The position numbers were made by a program, and so were the translations under genes. The notes under the pieces are model-generated. The model made no database searches and had not been told where the DNA came from. It was given only the letters and a program-made list of their open reading frames with translations. Below are positions 42,161 through 50,342 of a stretch of 64,000 nt of DNA, in pieces; position 1 is the stretch's first letter; each line of letters opens with the position of its first letter. The DNA is from Azoarcus sp. DN11 (GTDB lineage Bacteria; Pseudomonadota; Gammaproteobacteria; Burkholderiales; Rhodocyclaceae). The stretch spans positions 1,674,001 through 1,738,000 of the forward strand of contig NZ_CP021731.1 of the NCBI RefSeq assembly GCF_003628555.1. The letters are read 5' to 3'.

Positions 42161-43115
42161 GGGCTTTCTCCAGCACCGCCTGTTCGGCGGCAGGGAAGAG
42201 GTGGACGACGGAGCGGCGGTATTCGCGCTCGACTTCGGCGAGGCCGCGAAAGCGCGCGGGAATGGGGCGGGCGAGCATCTCGGTCATGTCGAGGCCCGAC
42301 TCGGCGCCTTCGCGCATCGTTGCGGCCACCCATTCAAGATAGTCGCGCGTCTGGGTGATTGCAGCCGCGTCGCGGACGACGTCGCCGTGGCCCGGCACCC
42401 ACTGCCGCGCGGGGAGCGCCTCAAGGCGCTTCAGCGTGGAGAGCCAGTGCGCGAGGTCGGCGTGCGGCGTGGTGGCGGCGCGGTCGTGGAACAGCAGGTC
42501 GCCCGCGAACACGGTGCCGCTCGCGTGATCGATCAGGACGAGGTCGGCCGGTGTGTGGCCGTCCAGCGCGACGATCTCGATGTCGCGCCCGCCCACCGTG
42601 CGCCGCCCTGCGGCGAGGGGCTGCGTCGGCACGACGCGCTCGGTGCCTTCCATCCAGTCGCCGGCCATGCGGTACAAGTTCTCGTTGAAGGCCTCGCCAT
42701 CCTTCTGGATGCCGCGCTGCGTTTCGGGCAGTGCGGCGAGGGTCGCCGCGGGGAAGGCCTGGTTGCCGAGGAAGTGGTCGGGGTGGAGGTGCGTGTTGAT
42801 CGTCAGCACGACCGGCAGCGGCGTGACGCGCCGGATCGCGGCGAGCATCTGTTCGCCGTAGCGGCGCGAGGGGCCGGTGTCGATGACGATGACGCCGGTG
42901 CTGCCGACGAGGAAGCCGGTGTTGACGATGTTGCCGCCGTTGGCGGGTGAGAAGTCCTCGCGCCGGCCGGTGAAGACATGCACGCCCGGGGCAATCTCCT
43001 GCGGCGCAAGGTGGTAGTCGAAGCGCGCGGCTTCAGCCGCGGCCGGCGCGGGCGCCGGGAGCAGCGCCAGTGCGCCGGCGAGCAGGACGGGGAAAGCCAC
43101 ACGCCGCGCGTTCAT
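42150..43115 (-). CDS. Quinoprotein relay-type metallo-beta-lactamase-fold hydrolase
   Basis: A 321-residue exported protein. A signal peptide (about 1-28) is followed by a metallo-beta-lactamase fold with the zinc motif NTHLHPDHFLGN, later ligands in GHTPADLV, FAGDLLFHD and PGHGD. This and the neighbouring SoxYZ-like carrier match the pair repeatedly found beside PQQ alcohol dehydrogenases and described as a quinoprotein relay system; the relay chemistry itself is not established. The ATG at 43115 overlaps the upstream stop by four bases. It is the second gene of the four-gene minus-strand operon. Confidence 0.85.
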   Translation of the reverse strand: MNARRVAFPVLLAGALALLPAPAPAAAEAARFDYHLAPQEIAPGVHVFTGRREDFSPANGGNIVNTGFLVGSTGVIVIDTGPSRRYGEQMLAAIRRVTPLPVVLTINTHLHPDHFLGNQAFPAATLAALPETQRGIQKDGEAFNENLYRMAGDWMEGTERVVPTQPLAAGRRTVGGRDIEIVALDGHTPADLVLIDHASGTVFAGDLLFHDRAATTPHADLAHWLSTLKRLEALPARQWVPGHGDVVRDAAAITQTRDYLEWVAATMREGAESGLDMTEMLARPIPARFRGLAEVEREYRRSVVHLFPAAEQAVLEKAHAR

Positions 43116-43894
43116 TGCGTCACCCACGCATCGATGCGGTTGCCGTCGTTGTCCCGCCCGCGGGCGCGGACGCGCGCGCCGGCGGCGGGCATGTCGATCG
43201 TGAACAGCGGGTTCTCGGACACCGGCTCGTAGGTCTGGATGCGCATCAGCTCGGCGCCCGATTCGTCCGAGAGGGTCAGCTCCTCGATGTGGAACGCCGG
43301 GATGCCGGGTGCGAATCCCGTGTCCATAGGATGGATCACGCGCATGCGCAGGCGCTCGCTGCCGTCGCTGCGGGAAAAGATCTTCCCGCTGACCTCGTTC
43401 AGGCGCTCCTGCCATTCGGGCGAACCCGAGCCCGTCGACGGCGCCGTGCAGCCGCCGCCCGTCGCGGTGACCCACGTGCCGCCGACGTGCCACACGCCGT
43501 CGGCAGTGCGGGCGGCGGCGCGCACCGGCGAGGATTGCTGCAGCTTGAGGCGGAAGCCGAGGGCGGGCTTCGCCTTCACGGGGTGGAAGCGCAGCGCCGC
43601 GAGGATCGGGTTGAAGTCGGCGAACACCAGCACTTCCTCGATGCCGGCGAGTTCGCTCGCATCGACGAACACGGGGACGTTGAGCGAATCTTCGGCGATC
43701 GCCGGCGCAGTGACTTGTACGCGCGCATCGAACACCACCGTGCGGCCGGCGAAGAAGGTCGTCGCCATGTCGCCCCAACGGGCCGAATCCAGCGGATCGG
43801 TGCTCGCGGGCATGGCGACAGGCGCCACGGCGCTTGCATCCGCAACGGAACACAGCCACAGCGTCGCCAGGGCGAGCACGGTCGTACGGCGCAT
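43112..43894 (-). CDS. Quinoprotein-associated SoxYZ-like carrier protein
   Basis: A 260-residue exported protein. A short signal peptide (about 1-20) is followed by a SoxY-like part and a SoxZ-like part. A conserved Gly-rich Cys segment (TATGGGCTAPS, about residue 147) lies between the two and is the likely carrier site. The second half has MRVIHPMDTGF and ends with the SoxZ-like strand FTIDMPAAGARVRARG. GGAGGAGA precedes the ATG at 43894. It opens the operon with the metallo-hydrolase, kinase and regulator, divergently from the PQQ dehydrogenase. Confidence 0.85.
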   Translation of the reverse strand: MRRTTVLALATLWLCSVADASAVAPVAMPASTDPLDSARWGDMATTFFAGRTVVFDARVQVTAPAIAEDSLNVPVFVDASELAGIEEVLVFADFNPILAALRFHPVKAKPALGFRLKLQQSSPVRAAARTADGVWHVGGTWVTATGGGCTAPSTGSGSPEWQERLNEVSGKIFSRSDGSERLRMRVIHPMDTGFAPGIPAFHIEELTLSDESGAELMRIQTYEPVSENPLFTIDMPAAGARVRARGRDNDGNRIDAWVTQ

Positions 43895-44000
43895 CGAGTC
43901 TCCTCCGCGGGCGGTCGATGCCGCCCTTGTTTGTTCCCTCAATTTAGCAAGGAATGTTCCATGCGAATGAGGGACACATCTGTGCGGAGCGCAACGAGCG

Positions 44001-44040
44001 ACTGCTCCGAAACGGAACAGGTGCTGTCAATCAGAGCAGT
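44001..44040. promoter_or_regulatory. Inverted repeat ACTGCTC-N26-GAGCAGT
   Basis: Perfect 7-bp arms at 44001-44007 and 44034-44040 in the divergent region between the SoxYZ-like gene and the PQQ dehydrogenase. A further 6-bp pair (CCCTCA/TGAGGG, 43936-43941 and 43968-43973) lies nearer the SoxYZ-like gene. They are candidates for regulator sites of either promoter. Confidence 0.4.
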
Positions 44041-44070
44041 GAAAATCGCCAGATGGCATCGTCGAACCTT

Positions 44071-44118
44071 GAAAAATGCCCCTTCTGAGCCATGTTTCAG
44101 GGAACCGCGGCATTTTTC
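44071..44118. promoter_or_regulatory. Upstream activator-like inverted repeat GAAAAATGCC/GGCATTTTTC
   Basis: Perfect 10-bp arms (44071-44080 and 44109-44118) separated by 28 bases. The inner arm ends 17 bases before the -24 element of the sigma-54 promoter. A partial third copy (GAAAATCGCC) lies at 44041-44050. Arrangement and position suggest binding sites for an activator of the PQQ dehydrogenase promoter; the protein is not identified. Confidence 0.55.
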
Positions 44119-44134
44119 GCGGTGCGCGGACCGG

Positions 44135-44149
44135 TGGCACGCCCTTTGC
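44135..44149 (+). promoter_or_regulatory. Sigma-54 (-24/-12) promoter of PQQ dehydrogenase
   Basis: TGGCACG (44135-44141) and TTGC (44146-44149) match the RpoN consensus with the required ten bases between GG and GC. The start of transcription is expected near 44160, 70 bases before the ATG. Such promoters need an enhancer-binding activator; none is encoded next to it, and the NarL-type regulator here lacks an AAA+ domain. Confidence 0.85.
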
Positions 44150-44229
44150 GAAACCGTTGCCGAATCCGGTCGCCCGGTCAGGGAGGCGGTTTCCAACAAA
44201 TACGACGAGATTCCACAAGGAGGATTCAA

Positions 44230-46026
44230 ATGGAGCAGATCCGCAAACGCGCAGGGCTGTCCGTCGCGGCATCCGTCCTCGCGCTGTCCCTGGCAGGCCT
44301 GGGCAGCGTGCAGGCCAAGGAGGTCACCGACGCGGACATCCTCGCCGACGGCACGGGCAACACCACGCAGGTCGTCACGCACGGTCTCGGCACCAAGGGC
44401 CAGCGCTTCAGCCCGCTCGCGCAGATCGACCCGCAGACGGTGAAGGACCTCGTTCCCCAGTGGTCCTTCTCGTTCGGCGGCGAGAAGCAGCGTGGCCAGC
44501 AGTCCCAGCCGCTGGTGTTCGACGGCAAGATGTACGTGACCGCCTCCTACAGCCGCATCTTCGCGCTGGACGCGAAGACCGGGGCGAAGCTGTGGAAGTA
44601 CGAGCACCGCCTGCCCGACGGCATCATGCCGTGTTGCGACGTGATCAACCGCGGCGCGGCGATCTACGGCAACCTGGTGATCTTCGGCACCCTCGACGCG
44701 CAGCTCGTCGCGCTCGACAAGGACACCGGCAAGGTCGTGTGGAAGGAGAAGATCGCCGACTACAAGGCCGGCTACTCCTTCACCGCCGCGCCGCAGATCG
44801 TCAAGGGCATGGTCATCACCGGCAACTCCGGCGGCGAGTTCGGCATCGTCGGGCGTGTCGATGCGCGCGATGCGAAGACCGGCAAGATGGTGTGGACCCG
44901 CCCGGTCGTCGAAGGCCACATGGGCTTCAAGTACGACAAGGACGGCAAGCAGGTCGAGAACGGCATCTCGGGCACGACCAACGCAACCTGGCCGGGCGAC
45001 CTGTGGAAGACCGGCGGCGCGGCGCCGTGGCTGTCCGCCTACTACGACCCCGACGTCAACCTGATCTTCATCGGCACGGGTAACCCGTCACCGTGGAACA
45101 GCTGGTTGCGTCCGGGTGACAACCTGTACTCGTCCTCGACCGTCGCGATCGATCCCGACACCGGCAAGATCGTGTGGCACTACCAGACCACCCCGCACGA
45201 CGGCTGGGACTTCGACGGCGTGAACGAGTTCGTGTCCTTCGAGTACAAGGATCCGAAGTCCGGCAAGCTGGTCAAGGCCGGCGGCAAGGCGGACCGCAAC
45301 GGCTTCTTCTTCGTGCTCGACCGCACCAACGGCAAGCTGATGAACGCCTTCCCGTTCGTGAAGCGCATCGACTGGGCCAAGGGCATCGATCTCAACACCG
45401 GCCGGCCGATCTACAACGACGACAAGCGTCCGGGCAACCCCTTCACGGAAGGCGGTGGCGACGGCAAGAAGGGCGCGGTGGTGTTCAATGCGCCGTCCTT
45501 CCTCGGCGGCAAGAACCAGATGCCGATGGCGTTCAGCCCGAAGACCGGCTACTTCTACGTGCCGGCCAACGAGTGGGGCATGGACATCTGGAACGAGCCG
45601 GTCTCGTACAAGCGCGGCGCGGCCTACCTGGGCGCCGGCTTCACGATCAAGCCGCTCAACGACGACTACATCGGCGCGCTGCGCGCGATCGATCCGGTCA
45701 GCGGCAAGATCGTGTGGGAGGTCAAGAACAACGCGCCGCTGTGGGGTGGTGTCCTGACCACCGGTGGCAACCTCGTGTTCTACGGCACCCCCGAGGGCTA
45801 CCTGAAGGCGATCGATGCGACCAACGGCAAGGAACTGTGGAAGTTCCAGACCGGCTCCGGGATCATCGCGCCCCCGATCACCTGGGAAGACAACGGCGAG
45901 CAGTTCGTCGCCGTGGTGTCGGGGTGGGGCGGCGCAGTGCCGCTGTGGGGCGGCGACGTCGCCAAGCGCGTGAATATGCTCGAGCAGGGCGGTTCGGTGT
46001 GGGTGTTCAAGCTGCACAAGTCGTGA
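44230..46026 (+). CDS. PQQ-dependent alcohol dehydrogenase, lanthanide-type signature
   Basis: A 598-residue periplasmic quinoprotein. A signal peptide (about 1-29) is followed by an eight-bladed propeller with tryptophan-docking motifs ([23 protein letters not shown]), the vicinal disulfide Cys135-Cys136 over PQQ, and metal ligands Glu203 (GGEFG) and Asn285 (GTGNPSPWN). The catalytic loop is [11 protein letters not shown]: Asp327 is catalytic and Asp329 is the extra acidic residue that marks lanthanide enzymes (XoxF, PedH), where calcium enzymes have Ala or Ser. It oxidises alcohols and passes electrons to a cytochrome c that is not encoded adjacent. AAGGAGG precedes the ATG. A sigma-54 promoter drives it. 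Confidence 0.93.
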   Translation: MEQIRKRAGLSVAASVLALSLAGLGSVQAKEVTDADILADGTGNTTQVVTHGLGTKGQRFSPLAQIDPQTVKDLVPQWSFSFGGEKQRGQQSQPLVFDGKMYVTASYSRIFALDAKTGAKLWKYEHRLPDGIMPCCDVINRGAAIYGNLVIFGTLDAQLVALDKDTGKVVWKEKIADYKAGYSFTAAPQIVKGMVITGNSGGEFGIVGRVDARDAKTGKMVWTRPVVEGHMGFKYDKDGKQVENGISGTTNATWPGDLWKTGGAAPWLSAYYDPDVNLIFIGTGNPSPWNSWLRPGDNLYSSSTVAIDPDTGKIVWHYQTTPHDGWDFDGVNEFVSFEYKDPKSGKLVKAGGKADRNGFFFVLDRTNGKLMNAFPFVKRIDWAKGIDLNTGRPIYNDDKRPGNPFTEGGGDGKKGAVVFNAPSFLGGKNQMPMAFSPKTGYFYVPANEWGMDIWNEPVSYKRGAAYLGAGFTIKPLNDDYIGALRAIDPVSGKIVWEVKNNAPLWGGVLTTGGNLVFYGTPEGYLKAIDATNGKELWKFQTGSGIIAPPITWEDNGEQFVAVVSGWGGAVPLWGGDVAKRVNMLEQGGSVWVFKLHKS

Positions 46027-46328
46027 GAGGCCGCGAATAAATCTACTGCGCGACCCGATTTCGTCCCTGTGATGCTCGCCGTACCACTTGTACGGCTGCG
46101 CTTCTCGGAACGAACTCGGGCCGCTCGCTACGATTTCTTCGCAACCTCTGATAGAAAGAGAAGCGGCTGAATGCCAACCGCATCTCGTCCCCCCGGTTCG
46201 CCGGGGTGGTCCGCTGAGCCTGCCTGGGCCTGCCCCATGGCGCCCGGGCGGGTTCAGCCGACCATCCCCCAACCGTCGCGAGTATTTCGCTGCCCGCTTT
46301 TTCCATCTTCGCCTGAGAGGATCCGTAC
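46027..46328 (+). other. Structured leader between PQQ dehydrogenase and Cache gene
   Basis: No gene is seen in these 302 bases, but three RNA-type stems are: CCGTAC-CACTT-GTACGG (46079-46095), CCCCGG-TTCG-CCGGGG (46191-46206, UUCG tetraloop), and a 16-bp stem with three G-U pairs (46213-46228 with 46243-46258). None is followed by a T-run, so they look more like processing or stabilising stems than terminators. Confidence 0.55.
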
Positions 46329-47183
46329 GTGAAACGTCTCCCCATGAAATCGCTGATTGGTGCGACCCTGCTTGCCGTTGCGGCGCAGTCCGCGTTTGCC
46401 GTCGACCGCGGCACCCCGCGAGAAGCCCGCACGCTCTTCGACCAGGCCGTGAAGTACATCGAGGCCAACGGTCCCGAACGCGCCTTTGCGGCCTTCAATG
46501 ACCGCAAGGGCCGGTTCGTGCGCAAGGACCTGTACGTCTTCGTGATCGATGACAAGGGCGTCTACCAGGCGAGCGGTGCCGCGCCCGAGGCGCTCGTCGG
46601 CCTCACCGTGCTGAACACCACCGACGCCGCCGGCAATCCGCTGTTCCGCGAGATGATCGACAGCACGCGCGTGACGCCCGAAGCCACCGTGCGCTACATG
46701 TGGCTCAACCGCGTGACGAACAAGGTCGAACCCAAGGTCAGCTACGTGCGCAAGGTCGGCACCTACGTCGTCGGCGTGGGCTACTCTGCCCCGCGCGCGA
46801 GCGCCGACGATGCGCGCGCGATGCTCGGCCGCGCGGTCGCGCTGGCGAAGGCGGACGGCCCGGTGAAGGCTGCGGCGGCGTTCAACGACCGGCGCGGGGC
46901 CTTCGTGAAGGACGACCTGTACGTCTTCATGGTGAACCTCGACAGCGGCAAGTTCGAGGCGATGGGCATGAACCCGGCGCTGTCCGACACCGACGCGCGC
47001 GGCCTAGCCGATGCGGAAGGGCACAAGATCATCGCCGAGATGATCGAGAAGCTGAAGACCGCCGACGAAGCCACTGTCGACTACGTATGGCGCAATCCGG
47101 TCACCAACCGCGTGGAAAAGAAGCGCTCCTACGTGCGGCGCGAGGGTGGTTCGATGATCGGCGTCGGACACTACACGGAGTAG
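46329..47183 (+). CDS. Exported tandem Cache-domain protein
   Basis: A 284-residue exported protein. A signal peptide (about 1-25, ending SAFA) is followed by two copies of a single-Cache-like domain (about 30-155 and 160-284). Each has an F-N-D-R-(K/R)-G motif, a DLYVFV/DLYVFM strand and a closing K-x-S-Y-V-R segment. No membrane helix or signalling output follows, so it acts as a free periplasmic binder, perhaps presenting a small ligand to a kinase. The GTG at 46329 has GAGAGGAT upstream. It is read in the same direction as the PQQ dehydrogenase, 302 bp downstream. Confidence 0.75.
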   Translation: MKRLPMKSLIGATLLAVAAQSAFAVDRGTPREARTLFDQAVKYIEANGPERAFAAFNDRKGRFVRKDLYVFVIDDKGVYQASGAAPEALVGLTVLNTTDAAGNPLFREMIDSTRVTPEATVRYMWLNRVTNKVEPKVSYVRKVGTYVVGVGYSAPRASADDARAMLGRAVALAKADGPVKAAAAFNDRRGAFVKDDLYVFMVNLDSGKFEAMGMNPALSDTDARGLADAEGHKIIAEMIEKLKTADEATVDYVWRNPVTNRVEKKRSYVRREGGSMIGVGHYTE

Positions 47184-47233
47184 TCGGGTAAATTCGCGTG
47201 CGTGGCGGCGGCGCGGACCCGGTAGGAGATGGC

Positions 47234-48133
47234 GTGGTGGCGAGGATGCGCGGCACAGCGGCGGGGAAGTTCGTGTGGTCGCTGCTCCTCGTTGCGTCGC
47301 TCTCCGGGGGCGTGCCCGGGGCGGGCGCCGCCTGGGAGCCGGCGGCCATCTCCGGCCTGTCCGGGCTCACGATCCGCGTGGAAGGCGAGGGCTGGGGCAG
47401 CGCCGAACGTGACGAAATCGAAGCCCTGCTATACGCGGTTGCAGACGAACTCACGGGCGGCTCGGCGGCCGGCCCGGTCGATCCCATCGTCGTCACCCAC
47501 GCATCAGGCAGCCCCGTGACGCTGTTCGACAAAGGCCGGGAGGGCGAATACCGCGTGAGCCTCTCCGCGCGCGATCGTGGCTGGGCGCAGTATGCCTACC
47601 AGTTCGGCCACGAGTTGTGCCACATTCTGTCGAACTACGAAATGCGCGCGCACGATCCGGGCCGTCGCAAGACGCAATGGTTCGAAGAGGCCCTGTGCGA
47701 GACCGCGGGTCTCTATGTGCTGCGCAGCATGGCGCAGCACTGGCGGACCGATGCGCCGTATCCCGGCTGGGATGTCTATGCACCCAGTCTCGCTGCCTAC
47801 GCCGAGCATCTTGTCGCCGAGCCGCATCGCCAGCTTCCGCCGGGCATGTCGGTCGCGGGGTGGCTGGAGTCGAAGCTGCCAGGCCTGTCGGCCGATCCCT
47901 ATCGCCGCAGCGACAACGAAGTCGTCGCCAACCTGCTCCTTCCCCGATTCGAGCAGGAGCCGGGGAACTGGGTCTTGCTGCGGTATCTCAACCTCGCGCC
48001 CTCAGCGCCCGGCAGTCTTGCCGGTTACCTCGCGCAGTGGCGCGACAGCGCGCCCGCCGATCGTCGCGGCTTCATCTCTACGCTTGCGGGAACGCTCGGG
48101 CTGCGCCCGCCGGCGACGGTCGCCGGCTTGTAG
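47234..48133 (+). CDS. Exported putative zinc metallopeptidase (HExxH)
   Basis: A 299-residue exported protein. A signal peptide (about 1-32) precedes a domain with a zinc-binding HELCH (FGHELCHILSNY) and, about 30 residues later, WFEEALCETAGLY. The Glu there could be the third ligand as in gluzincins. I recognise no named family. The GTG at 47234 follows AGGAG by five bases. An upstream in-frame codon at 47198 would add 12 residues with no ribosome-binding site. It sits 50 bp after the Cache gene and converges with a small exported protein. Confidence 0.65.
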   Translation: MVARMRGTAAGKFVWSLLLVASLSGGVPGAGAAWEPAAISGLSGLTIRVEGEGWGSAERDEIEALLYAVADELTGGSAAGPVDPIVVTHASGSPVTLFDKGREGEYRVSLSARDRGWAQYAYQFGHELCHILSNYEMRAHDPGRRKTQWFEEALCETAGLYVLRSMAQHWRTDAPYPGWDVYAPSLAAYAEHLVAEPHRQLPPGMSVAGWLESKLPGLSADPYRRSDNEVVANLLLPRFEQEPGNWVLLRYLNLAPSAPGSLAGYLAQWRDSAPADRRGFISTLAGTLGLRPPATVAGL

Positions 48134-48157
48134 GAATCGCTGCCGGGCGCGTTTCCG

Positions 48158-48460
48158 TCAGTGGAACCCGTCCGGATCGCGGTCAGTGATGGCGTTGCGC
48201 AGGCGGATCTCGAGCGCGAGGCGTTGCACGTAGCGATTGAGTTCGCGATCCCCGACGGCGCTCGCCCGCGGTCCTTCTTCGCCGCCGAGCCCGGGGCGGC
48301 CGAATACCCCGGCGTCTTCCTTGAGCTTCATCCCTTCATCGAGCGCTCGCGTCTGCCGGTCGAAGGATACGCCACTGACCGTGTCGGCCGCGACGGCGGA
48401 CGGGAACGCCAGGATGAGCATGGCGCCGACCATTGCGAGAGCGGCTGGTTTCCCCATCAT
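48158..48460 (-). CDS. Small exported hypothetical protein
   Basis: A 100-residue protein with a clear signal peptide (about 1-25, ending AVAA) and a charged mature part without Cys (DRQTRALDEGMKLKEDAG, then DRELNRYVQRLALEIR). I recognise no family. GGGAGA precedes the tandem ATGs at 48460/48457. It converges with the metallopeptidase gene. It is likely periplasmic. Confidence 0.6.
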   Translation of the reverse strand: MMGKPAALAMVGAMLILAFPSAVAADTVSGVSFDRQTRALDEGMKLKEDAGVFGRPGLGGEEGPRASAVGDRELNRYVQRLALEIRLRNAITDRDPDGFH

Positions 48461-48767
48461 GAGACTCTCCCGAAAGCGTTGTTCCCTGAAACCATCAGGG
48501 ACTTGACGGACTGCTGTGCTGCACAGGTCCACTATAGGTCAGGGTGGGGGGAAACCCGCTGGACGCAACCGGCGGCGAGCGCCGATTGCATGTTTGCCCG
48601 CGCAGACATCTGCGTCGCAACAACGGCGGAGAACCCGGATTGAGGCCGAGAGCATTTTTTGCCACCATTCGCAGCGCTTCGTAAAGTTGTAACTTGCTGT
48701 AGTGGTCTTTTCCGCGCCCCGCACCGTGGACGCGAAATTGCTGCGAAAATCTCACAAGGAATACCGG
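48461..48767. other. Divergent intergenic region with small palindromes
   Basis: 307 bases between the small exported protein and the ABC binding-protein gene. Visible symmetric elements are CCCTGA-N5-TCAGGG (48484-48500), CTGTGC-T-GCACAG near 48515, and AAGTT-GT-AACTT near 48683-48694. No gene is seen. Both promoters should lie here; I cannot assign -35/-10 boxes with confidence. Confidence 0.45.
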
Positions 48768-49559
48768 ATGAAAAAGACTGCATTGCTGTGCGCGATGCTG
48801 GCCCTGACTGCGGGCAGCGCCTTCGCCAAAGACTGGACCGAGATCCGCCTGGCGTCCGAGGGCGCCTACCCCCCGTTCAACATCACCGCCGCAGACGGCT
48901 CGCTGCAGGGCTTCGACGTCGACATCGGCAACGCGCTGTGCGCCGAGATGAAGGCGAAGTGCACGTGGGTGAAGCAGGAGTGGGACGGCATGATCCCGGC
49001 GCTGGTCGCGCGCAAGTTCGACGCGATCATTGCCTCGATGTCGATCACCGACGAGCGCAAGGCCAAGGTCGATTTCACCGAGAAGTACTACGCGTCGCCC
49101 TTGGCGCTGATCGCCAAGGGCGGCTCGCCGCTGCGTCCCGACACCACCTCGCTGAAGGGCAAGAAGGTCGGCGTGCAGCGCGGCACCGTCTCCGACAACT
49201 ACGCCACCAGGTACTGGGACGGCAAGGGGCCGGAACTGGTCCGCTACGCCAAGCAGGATGAAGCCTACCTCGACCTGAAGTCCGGCCGTCTGGACGCTGT
49301 CTTCGCGGACTTCCTCGAAGCCTGGGGCGGCTTCCTCACCAAGCCGGAAGGCAAGGGCTACGAGGTCGCGGGCGACCGCCTGTTCGGCAAGAACGCCGAG
49401 GAGAAGGGCGTCATCGGCGAAGGCATCGGCATCGCCGTGCGCAAGAAGGACAAGGACCTCACCGCCCAGTTCAACAAGGCCCTCGCGGCCATTCGCGCCA
49501 GCGGCAAGTACGAGGAAATCCGCAAGAAGTACTTCCCGATGGACATCTACGGCAACTGA
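48768..49559 (+). CDS. Periplasmic polar amino acid binding protein (Lys/Arg/Orn-type)
   Basis: A 263-residue binding protein of the HisJ/ArgT family. A signal peptide (about 1-21, ending SAFA) is followed by EGAYPPFN, GFDVDIGNALC, the hinge motifs DAIIASMSIT and VDFTEKYY, and a C-terminal GIAVRKKD...YEEIRKKYFP. A Cys pair is in place as in HisJ (CAEMKAKC). It delivers basic amino acids to the permeases encoded next. AAGGA precedes the ATG at 48768. An intrinsic terminator follows the stop, so this gene should be made in excess over the permeases. Confidence 0.92.
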   Translation: MKKTALLCAMLALTAGSAFAKDWTEIRLASEGAYPPFNITAADGSLQGFDVDIGNALCAEMKAKCTWVKQEWDGMIPALVARKFDAIIASMSITDERKAKVDFTEKYYASPLALIAKGGSPLRPDTTSLKGKKVGVQRGTVSDNYATRYWDGKGPELVRYAKQDEAYLDLKSGRLDAVFADFLEAWGGFLTKPEGKGYEVAGDRLFGKNAEEKGVIGEGIGIAVRKKDKDLTAQFNKALAAIRASGKYEEIRKKYFPMDIYGN

Positions 49560-49575
49560 TCGCCACCAGGAAAGC

Positions 49576-49613
49576 AGCGCCGGACTGCACTCGCAAGCGG
49601 CGCTTTTTCTTTT
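49576..49613 (+). terminator. Intrinsic terminator/attenuator after binding-protein gene
   Basis: AGCGCCG (49576-49582) and CGGCGCT (49598-49604) form a 7-bp stem with a 15-base loop, followed directly by TTTTCTTTT. It lies 17 bases after the binding-protein stop and before the permease gene. Partial termination there is the usual way to obtain excess binding protein. Confidence 0.75.
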
Positions 49614-49633
49614 CCCGTTTTCCCGGAGCCGGC

Positions 49634-50326
49634 ATGGATGCCCTGATCGAATACTCGCCGAGCCTGCTGGGCGGCGCCTGGGTGACCCTCAAGGTCGCGC
49701 TGCTGTCGCTCGCGCTGGCGGTCGCGACCGGGCTGCTGGGCGCGGCCTTCAAGCTGTCGGACTTCCTGCCGCTGCGCCTGTGGACCATGCTCTACACGAC
49801 GATCGTGCGCGGCGTGCCCGACCTCGTGATGATGCTGCTGGTGTTCTACGGCGGCCAGCTGCTGCTCAACGAGGTGGTCGACTACTTCGAGTGGGAGTTC
49901 ATCGAGATCAACCCGTTCGCTGCCGGCGTGCTGACGATCGGCTTCATCTTCGGCGCCTATTTCACCGAGACCTTCCGCGGCGCCTTCCTGGCCGTGTCGA
50001 CGGGCCAGCTCGAAGCGGGCAGGGCCTACGGGATGACCGGGTGTCAAGTGTTCTGGCGAATCATGTTTCCGCAAATGTTGCGTTATGCGCTGCCCGGCAT
50101 CGGCAACAACTGGCTCGTGCTGCTGAAGAGCACCGCGATCGTGTCGTTGATCGGCCTCTCGGACATGACCTCGCTCGCCGACCAGGCGGGGCGCTCCACG
50201 CACCAGCCCTTCACCTTCTATCTCGCCGTCTGCGCGCTTTACCTCGTGATGACGGCGGTGTCGGGCTACGTCCTCAACCGGCTGACGGCGCGCTACAACG
50301 TCGGCGTTCGCGAAGCCCAGGTCTGA
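49634..50326 (+). CDS. hisQ: Polar amino acid ABC permease (HisQ-type)
   Basis: A 230-residue inner-membrane permease of the His/Glu/Gln/Arg family with about five helices. The EAA loop is visible as EAGRAYGMTGCQVFWRIMFP, the contact site for the ATPase. The N-terminus (GAWVTLKVALLSLALAV) is the typical TM1 entrance. CGGAG precedes the ATG. It is paired with the HisM-type permease 16 bases downstream and forms the heterodimeric channel. Confidence 0.9.
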   Translation: MDALIEYSPSLLGGAWVTLKVALLSLALAVATGLLGAAFKLSDFLPLRLWTMLYTTIVRGVPDLVMMLLVFYGGQLLLNEVVDYFEWEFIEINPFAAGVLTIGFIFGAYFTETFRGAFLAVSTGQLEAGRAYGMTGCQVFWRIMFPQMLRYALPGIGNNWLVLLKSTAIVSLIGLSDMTSLADQAGRSTHQPFTFYLAVCALYLVMTAVSGYVLNRLTARYNVGVREAQV

Positions 50327-50342
50327 GGGAGCCCGAACCGTC

